This document shows, piece after piece, positions 1 through 8,624 of a DNA stretch of 64,000 bases. Every line of letters starts with the position of its first letter. The stretch's first letter is position 1. This DNA comes from an uncultured Desulfatiglans sp. (GTDB taxonomy: Bacteria; Desulfobacterota; DSM-4660; Desulfatiglandales; Desulfatiglandaceae): contig LR026961.1 in NCBI GenBank assembly GCA_900498135.1, forward strand, positions 4,065,419 to 4,129,418, written 5' to 3'. A program made the position numbers and the translations under genes. Below the pieces are notes generated by a model. The model did no database searches, was not told the DNA's origin, and was given only the letters and a program-made list of their open reading frames with translations.

Positions 1-2
1 GC

Positions 3-3000
3 CTCCAGTGGTTGATAGAAACGTCCGCCAGACGATTCAAAGAACACCTTGCTGACGTTCAGAAACATGTTTCCCGCTTGACGGAACATACCTCTGCTCA
101 ACGATCCTTCCTCCAGAAGATCCTTCTCCATCCTAGCATCGTAAACATCCCCGTAACTGAAAGAGACCTGGCCATGCAGCTCCTGACCCATAAGTACAGA
201 ACCGAGATCTTACCCGGATGGGATTCGCCCGACAACGAGCTTCTCAGGAACACAGTTCAAAACCAGGAGGAAAATACGCCACTCGACCCGAATACAATAT
301 TCGAAATCTTTTCCTCCAAAGATATCGAAAAGCGATTTCTGAAGGTCGATGAATCCAACCTCCTTCCGGTTCTATACAGGGTCAGCGCCGAAAACCTCAT
401 CCGCCAGGACAAAGCTCTACAGCTGGAAGGCCTACAGAGGACGCTTTTCCTCGCCCTGACTAGTCCAGAATGGTCCCGCAGACCTTCGTCATTGGACGAT
501 TTCTACAGATACACCGTACTCGTCGAACAGGATATCGAGACGATCGCCCGGGATTATGAAAACTATAAGGATTCGCTCGGAAGACCCACATTGTCCATGC
601 GGCGGGTCTGGAACATCATTGCACAAACCGATCTACCCTCCAACGTAAGCGAAGCGAATTTCGCCGGTTGTCTGGTAAATCACCCGCTTCTTACCCCTAT
701 CAAACTCCAGCGCAAAGACCACTCACTCTTCTGCCTGACTGCGCCCCCAGAACCCGTGCAATCGCCTAATAAAATTCAAAACCAACGTATGTCGCCCCTA
801 CCCGAGAACCAGAGCGACGACCTCTCGCTGGAAGACCAGAACGACGAACTCTCGTTAGAGGAGCAACAATACCCTCCCCAAGGCCTTGAAATTCAGTCGC
901 ATACGCCTATTGGTATAGCAAACCAGCAATTTCCTGCGCCGCAAACGACGGATACTGTCCAAAACGAAAGTTCAAAGCAAAACATATACTTTGCCGACTT
1001 GCTGAAGATCCATAGCTTGAAAGAACCCCAATCTGGCGATAACCTTGAACATCGAGATGAGACCGATCCACTTGAACTGACACCATCCCCGCATCAACAC
1101 CCGTTTACCAAGGCGCCTGTCGAGAAGCCCATTAATGCCAAAAATCCTGGAGAGGATTCAATCCCTACCACCCCGCTGACACACACGGTGGAATCAGATG
1201 AAAACACAAAGAAAAATCTTGAAACTTTCCCGATCGAATGGATTGACACAATACCAAAATATCCCAAACTTCCAAATGAAACGCAAACCGAACAATGCGA
1301 AATTGTCCCAGCAATCAATGCAGAGCAAAATACCGCCTTCTACACCATACCAATTTCGGAGAACCTCAAGCATTCAGATTGGATTGACAGCTTATATCAT
1401 GGTGACGTAACTCTGGATGGCAATACCTGCTACATTCAATGTGTTCTTGCAGCCTTACTGGAAAAAAAATGGGGTAAGGATTTTTTGAAATCGTTCTGTC
1501 AGATATCTTCGAAAATCAATGCTGCCGATCCTTCAAAAAAAGAGCGCTTCCTCTCCATTACTTTAAGACTTCATGGCCAAGGCAACCCAAATTCCTTCGA
1601 ATTCGAATACAATAAACATGACACTAATTTGCTGATTCCCTTCTTTGAATCTGTTTTGGCGGCCAATTTTCATAGAGATCGGACTGAATGGGGGACTCCA
1701 CAAGAAGTGCTGGAAAACCTCGGGTTGGATTATATTTCCCTGATCGAATCCGAGGAAATCGCCCCAGAATTGAACAGGTCGATGCTGCTAAGACCGTTGT
1801 CAGCAAAAAGCCCAGCTGAATTTTCAAGAGAAGGGAAAGCCATTGTTCGGCACCTCAAAACGCTATTGATGCAGGAAGCCAACGCCCTCGAACAAGGCGG
1901 TGGAAAAGATCAATATTTTCTTACTCAGATCGAAACGCTCCACAAGCAGATGCTTTTGCGATTATTTAATGATTCCGACACCTCTCCTTTACTTACTCAA
2001 GAAAGGTTCAGCACCTACCAGCAATCGACCGCTCAATTCCTCCAAGGCCATGTGAAACCGGATGTCGACCGATTTTATGCATTTTTATGTGAATCAACCG
2101 AGCAGGCGCAAAAAGAGAAGGCGTACTTCACCGAGCGCGGCGAAAAATCCAAGAAAGCGTTTCTAAAGCAATTCAAAAAGGAAGCCATCAACCGCGATCA
2201 CAATTTTATTAAATCCTGCATTATGGACATCACTTCATTTATAACAGATGAATCTAACTTATTAAAGTATAACAACAATGAAGCACACAACAAGAATATC
2301 CGTACGTTTCAGGAAAATATAGAATCCATTCTATTAGATAATCAGAAACTATTTTTTGGTGATTCCCGTATTTTATCCAATGATAAAATAAAATTATTAT
2401 TGGGAGATATCAAAATATACCTGCAAAAACAACCTTCGATCATACCTGAAAATCCAAAAGAAATTCGCTCATTCTCTAGTAAGTTGATAAAAAGAACAAA
2501 CATCGAAATATTGCTTAAAAAGAGATGCAAAGAAAATCACAAAATAGGGATGAATCATATAATATTACAACTCTCTCAATATCATACCCAAAAAATAAAT
2601 CCAATGTATGATCAATTCTTTCAATTATACCTTTCAAATTTAAAATTTAAACAAATAAATACTCTTTTATCTCACCTCGGTAGTCAAACGCTTGATTTTT
2701 ATCGAAACCTAAGAAAGTTGTATAAATCTGAACTTGCCGTCTTACACCAAAATTTCCCAAATATAATGAAAACAAAGTTACGAAATTTTATCTCCAATGG
2801 CTTGGAGAAAGATTCACCGATGGTTCTTTTTGCAGGCAATCACTGGATGCCGCTCATCAGCACCTCCCCAACCTACTTCATCTGCTACTCCATGCAAAGC
2901 AGTTCAGACCGTCGGCAAATTCCGCGGGAGGGGTTTTTGGAGGAAATGTGCCTTCCGCTTATCCAAAATTATGAGGATGCAGCAGGGACTCCGGTGGACA

Positions 3001-3047
3001 TAATCCAAATCAAAAAACCTCGAACGGATATAGAAAAAGAGAAATAA
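3..3047 (+). CDS. Large multidomain protein with USP-like cysteine protease motifs (5' end possibly outside window)
   Basis: The frame is open to the left edge. The first in-window start is a TTG at 12 with no visible Shine-Dalgarno, so the gene may be 5'-truncated. Counting from that TTG there are 1011 residues. Residues about 1-240 are helical and unrecognised. About 245-460 is a Q/P/E-rich, probably disordered linker. At C473 the motif GNTCYIQCVLAAL closely resembles the Cys box of ubiquitin-specific proteases (family C19), and TPQEVLENLG downstream resembles their QDAxEFL element. The only good His candidate is H944 in AGNHWMPLI, about 470 residues later. Cys before His is the clan CA order. 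The third catalytic residue is not evident. The second half is markedly AT-rich compared with neighbours, suggesting transfer. No signal peptide is visible. Function as a protease, deubiquitinase-like effector or peptidase inhibitor is unproven. Confidence 0.7.
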   Translation, partial: LQWLIETSARRFKEHLADVQKHVSRLTEHTSAQRSFLQKILLHPSIVNIPVTERDLAMQLLTHKYRTEILPGWDSPDNELLRNTVQNQEENTPLDPNTIFEIFSSKDIEKRFLKVDESNLLPVLYRVSAENLIRQDKALQLEGLQRTLFLALTSPEWSRRPSSLDDFYRYTVLVEQDIETIARDYENYKDSLGRPTLSMRRVWNIIAQTDLPSNVSEANFAGCLVNHPLLTPIKLQRKDHSLFCLTAPPEPVQSPNKIQNQRMSPLPENQSDDLSLEDQNDELSLEEQQYPPQGLEIQSHTPIGIANQQFPAPQTTDTVQNESSKQNIYFADLLKIHSLKEPQSGDNLEHRDETDPLELTPSPHQHPFTKAPVEKPINAKNPGEDSIPTTPLTHTVESDENTKKNLETFPIEWIDTIPKYPKLPNETQTEQCEIVPAINAEQNTAFYTIPISENLKHSDWIDSLYHGDVTLDGNTCYIQCVLAALLEKKWGKDFLKSFCQISSKINAADPSKKERFLSITLRLHGQGNPNSFEFEYNKHDTNLLIPFFESVLAANFHRDRTEWGTPQEVLENLGLDYISLIESEEIAPELNRSMLLRPLSAKSPAEFSREGKAIVRHLKTLLMQEANALEQGGGKDQYFLTQIETLHKQMLLRLFNDSDTSPLLTQERFSTYQQSTAQFLQGHVKPDVDRFYAFLCESTEQAQKEKAYFTERGEKSKKAFLKQFKKEAINRDHNFIKSCIMDITSFITDESNLLKYNNNEAHNKNIRTFQENIESILLDNQKLFFGDSRILSNDKIKLLLGDIKIYLQKQPSIIPENPKEIRSFSSKLIKRTNIEILLKKRCKENHKIGMNHIILQLSQYHTQKINPMYDQFFQLYLSNLKFKQINTLLSHLGSQTLDFYRNLRKLYKSELAVLHQNFPNIMKTKLRNFISNGLEKDSPMVLFAGNHWMPLISTSPTYFICYSMQSSSDRRQIPREGFLEEMCLPLIQNYEDAAGTPVDIIQIKKPRTDIEKEK

Positions 3048-3139
3048 GCGAGATTGAGCAGCCGGCGGGAGAAGACCATAGATGCCCTGTCGGAGGTCAC
3101 AAATGCTTTGAGGCCCGGTCCATTCTCCAGGCATAAAGG

Positions 3140-3168
3140 TTGAAGCCGAAGCGGTTATCCATTATGAT
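3140..3168 (+). promoter_or_regulatory. Sigma-70-type promoter of the exporter operon
   Basis: TTGAAG at 3140-3145, a 17-base spacer, and TATGAT at 3163-3168. It lies about 60 bases before the ATG at 3229, and nothing else separates it from the YbhG-like gene. Confidence 0.6.
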
Positions 3169-3228
3169 GGCTCGCGTCTTTTCATGTTGGTTCTGAAGTC
3201 CTTTCCCGGGATTTCTCATGAGGTTTTT

Positions 3229-4338
3229 ATGAAAGGCCGCCCGTCCATCATCATCATGCTCGTGGTCGCATGTTTTTTGGCTGTCGGAGGCTATGCCGCC
3301 TATTTTGACTGGTCACGAAGGCAGGGGCTGCCCGAAGGCCTCCTTCTGGCCAACGGGCGCATCGAGGGGGACCGGGTCACCGTTGCCGGCAAGTTCGCCG
3401 GCCGCATCCAAACGTTGCTGGCCCATGAAGGCGACTGGGTGGAAGCCGGGCAGCCCCTTGTCACCCTGGACGACACCCAGATCCGCGCCCGGGTGGATCA
3501 GGCCCGGGAAGGGCTGGCCGCCTACGAGGCTCGGATCCAGGCGACTTCGACCGCGCTCCGCGTTTTGAGGCAGGAGGTGCCGCTTTCGATCGAGATGGCC
3601 GAGGCGGATCTGGCCCGAGCGACGGGGGCGCTCCAGAAGGCGCAGGCCGCCGAGGCCCAAGCGGAAAGGGACGCCAAACGCTTCGGCAAACTGGCCGCAA
3701 AAGGGGTAGTCGAGGCACGGAGGAGCGAGGAGGCCGATCTGGCCCGGGAGGCGGCCCGAAGCGACCGGATTTCAGCCGAGGCCTCCCTCATTCAAGCCCG
3801 CAAGAAGGCAGCCGACGCACAGCTCGGCTGGGAGCGCATCGCGGCCAAAGAGGACGAGTTGAAGGCCCTGCAGGCACAGCGCGATCAGGCCCGTGGCGCG
3901 CTTGCCGAGGCGGAAAGCGTCCTGGCCGACCTCACCATCACGGCCCCCTCGGACGGCATGATCACCCACCGCATCGTCAACCTCGGCGAAGTGGTTCAGG
4001 CCGGCAGTCCGTTGTATGAGCTGGTCGATCTGGACAGCCTCTATCTCAAGGTCTACATCCCGGAGATCCAGATCGGCAAGCTCAGGCTGGACCTGCCGGC
4101 CCGCATCTACACGGACGCCTTTCCGGAACAGCCGTTCCCCGCGCGCGTCCGATACATCGCCTCCAGCGCGGAGTTCACCCCCAAGGAGGTCCAGACCCCC
4201 GACGAGCGGGTGAAGCTCGTCTTCGCCGTCAAGCTTTATCTCGACGAAAACCCGGACCACCGCCTCGCCCCGGGCATGCCGGCCGACGCCGTCATCCAGT
4301 GGGACCCGGAAACCCCGTGGACCGAGCCGCAGTGGTGA
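3229..4338 (+). CDS. HlyD/YbhG-type membrane fusion protein
   Basis: Periplasmic adaptor of an ABC exporter, 369 aa. I prefer the ATG at 3229 (GAGG six bases upstream) to the in-frame ATG at 3184, because it puts the single N-terminal membrane segment (PSIIIMLVVACFL) at residues about 4-25. A first lipoyl half-motif (HEGDWVEAGQPLVTLDD) follows. Then comes a long Ala/Glu/Arg-rich coiled coil (about 80-210), a second lipoyl half (SDGMITHRIVNLGEVVQAG) and a beta-barrel region. This is the EmrA/YbhG plan. It is followed four bases later by the double ATPase, so it should link the inner-membrane ABC pump to an outer-membrane channel encoded elsewhere. Substrate unknown; E. coli YbhG-FSR relatives export drugs and alkali cations. 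Confidence 0.9.
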   Translation: MKGRPSIIIMLVVACFLAVGGYAAYFDWSRRQGLPEGLLLANGRIEGDRVTVAGKFAGRIQTLLAHEGDWVEAGQPLVTLDDTQIRARVDQAREGLAAYEARIQATSTALRVLRQEVPLSIEMAEADLARATGALQKAQAAEAQAERDAKRFGKLAAKGVVEARRSEEADLAREAARSDRISAEASLIQARKKAADAQLGWERIAAKEDELKALQAQRDQARGALAEAESVLADLTITAPSDGMITHRIVNLGEVVQAGSPLYELVDLDSLYLKVYIPEIQIGKLRLDLPARIYTDAFPEQPFPARVRYIASSAEFTPKEVQTPDERVKLVFAVKLYLDENPDHRLAPGMPADAVIQWDPETPWTEPQW

Positions 4339-4342
4339 TCCT

Positions 4343-6304
4343 ATGCCCGGCCAACCACCCGTCATCCGCGTCGAGTCCATCGAAAAGGCCTATGGCAGAA
4401 GCCGCGCCCTTCGTAAAGTGAGCATCGAGGTCCGCAGCGGAGAGATCTACGGGCTGATCGGCCCGGACGGCTCCGGCAAGAGCACGCTCATGAAGGTGCT
4501 CGCCGGCGTGCTGACCTTCGATGCCGGCGAGGTCCAGGTCTTCGGGACGGCCCTTGACACCGAGCGGGCGGCCGAGCGCATCAAGGGGCGGATCGGCTTC
4601 ATGCCGCAGGGCCTGGGCCTCAACCTGTATCCCGAACTCTCGGTCGAAGAGAACATCGATTTCTTCGCCCGCCTGCGACTGCTTCCGGAAAAAGAGCTTG
4701 CCGAACGGAAAGAGGAGCTCCTCGCGATGACGCGCCTGAAGCCCTTCCGCGGGCGGCCGATGAAGAACCTTTCGGGGGGCATGAAACAGAAGCTCGGGCT
4801 CGTCTGCACCCTGATCCACGAACCGGAGCTGGTGATCCTCGACGAACCCACGACAGGCGTCGACCCGGTCTCGAGGCGCGACTTCTGGGCCATCCTGGCG
4901 CGCATCCTGCGCGACCGCGGCATCACGGCCCTCGTCTCGACGGCCTACATGGACGAGGCTGCCCGGTTTCAACGCAGCTCCCTTTTCTACGAAGGGGAGG
5001 TCCTGGCCGAAGGGGCGAGCGCCGAAATGACCCGGCTCGTCCCCGGCACCCAGGTGAACATCCGGCCCACGGGGCGCCCCCTCGAGGCCTTGAGCCGTCT
5101 TCGCCGCTCCTTTTCGCAGGTCGAGGCCATCGGGCCGTGGTTCAAGGTGTTCGTCGACCAGGAAGAGCACCGGGAGGCCGAGGAAAGGGTCCTGCAGGCG
5201 TTGGATGGGCTGGAGATCGAGGAGGTTTATTCCTCGGACCCCGAACTGGAGGATGTCTTCATCGCCCTGCTCAACCGCCGGGAAAAGGGTCTGCCGGCGG
5301 CCGGGGAGGAAACACCGTCCGCGCCCTCTTCCGCAGCCGGCCGGGAGGCGGCCGGCAACGCTATCGAGGCCCGTGAGCTCGTCCGGGACTTCGGCGCCTT
5401 CCGGGCAGTGGACCGGGTCAGTTTCACCGTCGCCCAGGGAGAGGTATTCGGCCTGCTCGGGGCCAACGGCGCCGGCAAGACCACCGTCATCAAGATGCTC
5501 ACGGGCATTCTGCCCCCGACCGCCGGCGAGGGCCTCGTAGCCGGGGCGGACATGCGGAGGGCCGGCAGGACCATCAAGGAGCGCATCGGCTACATGTCGC
5601 AGGCCTTTTCGCTCTACCAGGACCTGACCGTCATCGAAAACATCCGGCTCTACGCAGGGATCTACGGCCTCGGACGCAGCCTGGCCAGGGAGCGCGCCGC
5701 CTGGATCCTGAACCTCGCCGGGCTCGAGGGGCGCGAGCGTGATCAGGCGGGCCGGCTCCCCATGGGCCTGCGCCAGCGGCTGGCCCTCGGCTGCGCCCTC
5801 GTGCATCGGCCCCGGATCCTCTTCCTGGACGAGCCGACGAGCGGGGTGGACCCGGTCGGCCGCCGCCGCTTCTGGGACGTCCTCTTCAAACTCTCGCGCG
5901 AAGACCGGGTCACGATCCTCGTCACCACCCATTACATGAGCGAGGCGGAGCACTGCGACCACCTGGCGCTGATGTACGCAGGCCGGATCGTCGCCGATGC
6001 CGGTCCGGCCGAGATGAAGCAGTCGGTCGAGGCCGAAGCGGGCAAACTGATCGAAGTCCTGACCCCGAAGCCTTTGACGGCCATGGGCCTGCTCGAAGAG
6101 GCCGGATTCGAGGGGGTGGCCCTTTTCGGCAACGCCATCCACCTCCTGAGCCCCGACCCGGCCGATAGCGAAACGCGGATCCGGGATGCCCTGGATGCCG
6201 GGGGCGTCGCCCTCCAGCGGATCGAGACCCGCCCGCTCAGCATGGAGGACGTCTTCGTGCACCGGGTGCTGAGCCTCGAGCGGGAGGAGCGCCGGACCCC
6301 ATGA
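4343..6304 (+). CDS. ABC exporter ATPase with two fused nucleotide-binding domains (YbhF-like)
   Basis: 653 aa with two ABC cassettes in tandem. Domain 1 has Walker A GPDGSGKST (about residue 40), signature LSGGM (about 142) and Walker B VILDEPTTGVDP. Domain 2 has Walker A GANGAGKTT (about 373) and Walker B LFLDEPTSGVDP. Its signature is changed to LPMGLRQRL, as I recall for the second cassette of RbbA/YbhF relatives, so one ATP site is probably degenerate. The gene starts four bases after the adaptor stop and overlaps the next gene by four bases (ATGA), showing translational coupling. It energises the two ABC-2 permeases that follow. Confidence 0.93.
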   Translation: MPGQPPVIRVESIEKAYGRSRALRKVSIEVRSGEIYGLIGPDGSGKSTLMKVLAGVLTFDAGEVQVFGTALDTERAAERIKGRIGFMPQGLGLNLYPELSVEENIDFFARLRLLPEKELAERKEELLAMTRLKPFRGRPMKNLSGGMKQKLGLVCTLIHEPELVILDEPTTGVDPVSRRDFWAILARILRDRGITALVSTAYMDEAARFQRSSLFYEGEVLAEGASAEMTRLVPGTQVNIRPTGRPLEALSRLRRSFSQVEAIGPWFKVFVDQEEHREAEERVLQALDGLEIEEVYSSDPELEDVFIALLNRREKGLPAAGEETPSAPSSAAGREAAGNAIEARELVRDFGAFRAVDRVSFTVAQGEVFGLLGANGAGKTTVIKMLTGILPPTAGEGLVAGADMRRAGRTIKERIGYMSQAFSLYQDLTVIENIRLYAGIYGLGRSLARERAAWILNLAGLEGRERDQAGRLPMGLRQRLALGCALVHRPRILFLDEPTSGVDPVGRRRFWDVLFKLSREDRVTILVTTHYMSEAEHCDHLALMYAGRIVADAGPAEMKQSVEAEAGKLIEVLTPKPLTAMGLLEEAGFEGVALFGNAIHLLSPDPADSETRIRDALDAGGVALQRIETRPLSMEDVFVHRVLSLEREERRTP

Positions 6305-7455
6305 AATGGAAGCGCATCTTCATCGTCGCCCAGAAGGAGTGGCGCGAGATCCTGCGCGACCGCCTCTTTTTCACCCTCGCCTTCGTGGTGCCGGGGGTCC
6401 TCATGCTCCTGTTCGGATACGGCATCTCGCTCGACGTCGAGAACCTGCCCTTCGCCGTCGTCGACCACGACCGCTCACGCCTGAGCCGCGATTATGCCTA
6501 CCGGTTCATCGAGTCGCGCTATTTCGATTTCAAGGGATACCTGGACGACGAACGGGACGTCGACCCCCTGCTCAGCGACAATGTCATCCGCGCAGCCGTC
6601 ATCATCCCCGAGCATTTCGAAAAAAGGCTTCTGGCAGGACGTCCGGCCGCCGTGCAGACCCTCATCGACGGGACCTTTCCCTCACGCGCCCAGACGACCA
6701 AGAGCTACGTCACGGCCATCAACAACGCCGTCACGATGGAGCTGGTCTCGCGGCACCTGGCCGAACGGGATGGAAAGGACATGGACCGGGCGCGTAAGAT
6801 GCTCCAGCCGGTGGGACTGCAGATCCGGTACCTGTACAATCAGAGCGCCAAGAGCATCTGGTCGATCGCCCCGAGCCTCCTGATGGTCATTCTCATGATC
6901 GCACCGCCTTTCCTGACCGCTATCGGCGTCGTGCGGGAGAAGGAAAACGGGTCCATTTACAACATCTACGCCTCCACGGTCAGCCGCGGGGAGTTCCTGA
7001 TCGGGAAGCTGGCCCCCTATGTCATTATCTCGACGCTCAATATGACACTCCTCTGGGTCCTGGCGGTCCAGCTCTACGGGGCACCCTTCAAGGGGCAGCT
7101 CGGATTCTTCCTGCCCGCCTCCGTCCTCTATCTCCTGTGCACGACCGGGATCGGGCTCCTGATCTCCGTCTTCGTGAGAACCCAGATCGCCGCCATCATC
7201 GTGACCGTCATCCTCACCCTGGTGCCCGCCGTCCTCTATTCGGGGTTCCTGATCCCCATCGCCTCCCTCTCGGGCCAGGCCAAGATCACGGCTCACCTGA
7301 TCCCGGCCATGTATTACACGAATATCGCGGTGGGAAGCTTCCTGAAGGGGGTCGGTCTGGAGGTCCTGTGGGGCGATCTCCTGGTGCTGGCGGTCTACGC
7401 CCTGATCGTCTTTTCTGCGGGCTTCATCCTGTTCAGCAAGAGGCCGAAGGCATGA
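6301..7455 (+). CDS. ABC-2 type permease, first subunit (YbhS-like)
   Basis: 384 aa. There is one N-terminal membrane segment (LFFTLAFVVPGVLMLLFGYG, about residues 22-41), a large periplasmic loop, and a block of five to six membrane helices from about residue 180. Between them lies the VREKENGSIYNIYAS motif, the conserved coupling region of ABC-2 permeases. It overlaps the upstream ATPase and the downstream permease by four bases each. With the next gene it should form a heterodimeric pore driven by the double ATPase. Confidence 0.92.
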   Translation: MKWKRIFIVAQKEWREILRDRLFFTLAFVVPGVLMLLFGYGISLDVENLPFAVVDHDRSRLSRDYAYRFIESRYFDFKGYLDDERDVDPLLSDNVIRAAVIIPEHFEKRLLAGRPAAVQTLIDGTFPSRAQTTKSYVTAINNAVTMELVSRHLAERDGKDMDRARKMLQPVGLQIRYLYNQSAKSIWSIAPSLLMVILMIAPPFLTAIGVVREKENGSIYNIYASTVSRGEFLIGKLAPYVIISTLNMTLLWVLAVQLYGAPFKGQLGFFLPASVLYLLCTTGIGLLISVFVRTQIAAIIVTVILTLVPAVLYSGFLIPIASLSGQAKITAHLIPAMYYTNIAVGSFLKGVGLEVLWGDLLVLAVYALIVFSAGFILFSKRPKA

Positions 7456-8624
7456 GCGGACACGCCCGAAGCATTCCGTCTTCCCCAGGGGTTTGGTTTC
7501 AGCGCGTCGCATCCCTCACCGTAAAGGAGCTGCGGCAGCTCTACCGCGACCCGATCCTTATGCTCTTCATCCTCTATGCCTTCACTTTGGACATCTATCT
7601 GGCCGGGTCGGGCGTCAGCCTGGAGCTGAAGCAGGCGCGCCTCTTCGTGCAAGACCACGACCGCTCGACCGCCTCCCGTGAACTGATCCACCGCTTCCGC
7701 CCGCCCTATTTCCGCTTCATGGGGGAAACCGCGGACGAGCGGCGCGGAATCGCCCTCCTCGACCGGGGCGAGGCGATGCTCGTGCTCGACATTCCCGAGC
7801 ACTTCGAAAAGAGGCTGCTCGAAGACGAATCAGCCGATGTCCTCCTCCTGGTGGACACCACCAACTCCGTGCTGGGCTTCCTGGCCTCATCGTATGCGGC
7901 GGAGATCGTCAGCGGCTACGGGATGGAGGTCGGCATGCGGCGCGCCGGCCTCGGGGAGGACGCCCTCGAACGGATGCCGCTGATCGAAAACCAGGCGCGC
8001 GTCTGGTTCAACCCCAACCAGAACAACACCTGGTTCATGTCCCTGACCGAGCTCCTGAACATCATCACCGTGCTGGTCGTGCTGCTCCCGGCCGCGGCCC
8101 TCGTGCGCGAAAAGGAGAGGGGCACGATCGAGCAGCTCCTCGTCTCGCCCCTCAGCCCCTTCCAGATCGTGCTGCCCAAGATCGCGGCGATGTCGGCGGT
8201 GATCCTCGCCGGCACCGCCCTCTGCCTCTTCTCCGTCCTCGGGGCGGTCTTCCATCTCCCCTTCCGGGGGAGCCTCCTCTTCTTCTTCGCCGTCACGGCG
8301 CTCTATGTCTTCACCACCGCCGGCCTCGGGGTGCTCGCCGCCACCTTCGCCCGGAACATGGCCCAGGTCGGCATGCTGACCGTGCTGATGGTGGCCCCGA
8401 TGCTCTTTCTATCCGGCAACTGGACCCCTCCCGAGGCCATGAACCGTGTGATGGTGTTCTTCATGACCCTTTCCCCGCTGCACTATTTCATCGACGCGAG
8501 CTTCGGCATCCTCCTCAAAGGCGCCGGCCTGAAGCTCCTCTGGGACGACATCCTCGCCATGGCGCTCATCGGCGCCACGGTGTTCGGCATCGGTCTGTGG
8601 CGCTTCCGGCGGCAGTTTCATTGA
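7452..8624 (+). CDS. ABC-2 type permease, second subunit (YbhR-like)
   Basis: 390 aa from the ATG at 7452, which overlaps the previous stop as ATGA. In-frame codons further upstream lie inside the first permease and are not used. Same plan as its partner: N-terminal helix (DPILMLFILYAFTLDIYLAG), extracytoplasmic domain, then about five C-terminal helices preceded by VREKERGTIEQLLVSPL. The 3' end overlaps the oppositely oriented treZ by 59 bases. Last gene of the four-gene exporter operon. Confidence 0.92.
   Translation: MSGHARSIPSSPGVWFQRVASLTVKELRQLYRDPILMLFILYAFTLDIYLAGSGVSLELKQARLFVQDHDRSTASRELIHRFRPPYFRFMGETADERRGIALLDRGEAMLVLDIPEHFEKRLLEDESADVLLLVDTTNSVLGFLASSYAAEIVSGYGMEVGMRRAGLGEDALERMPLIENQARVWFNPNQNNTWFMSLTELLNIITVLVVLLPAAALVREKERGTIEQLLVSPLSPFQIVLPKIAAMSAVILAGTALCLFSVLGAVFHLPFRGSLLFFFAVTALYVFTTAGLGVLAATFARNMAQVGMLTVLMVAPMLFLSGNWTPPEAMNRVMVFFMTLSPLHYFIDASFGILLKGAGLKLLWDDILAMALIGATVFGIGLWRFRRQFH

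Noticed and set aside
4292..6262. 656-codon open frame on the minus strand
   Set aside because: Exact antisense shadow of the double ATPase gene; His/Asp/Arg-rich composition without family motifs.
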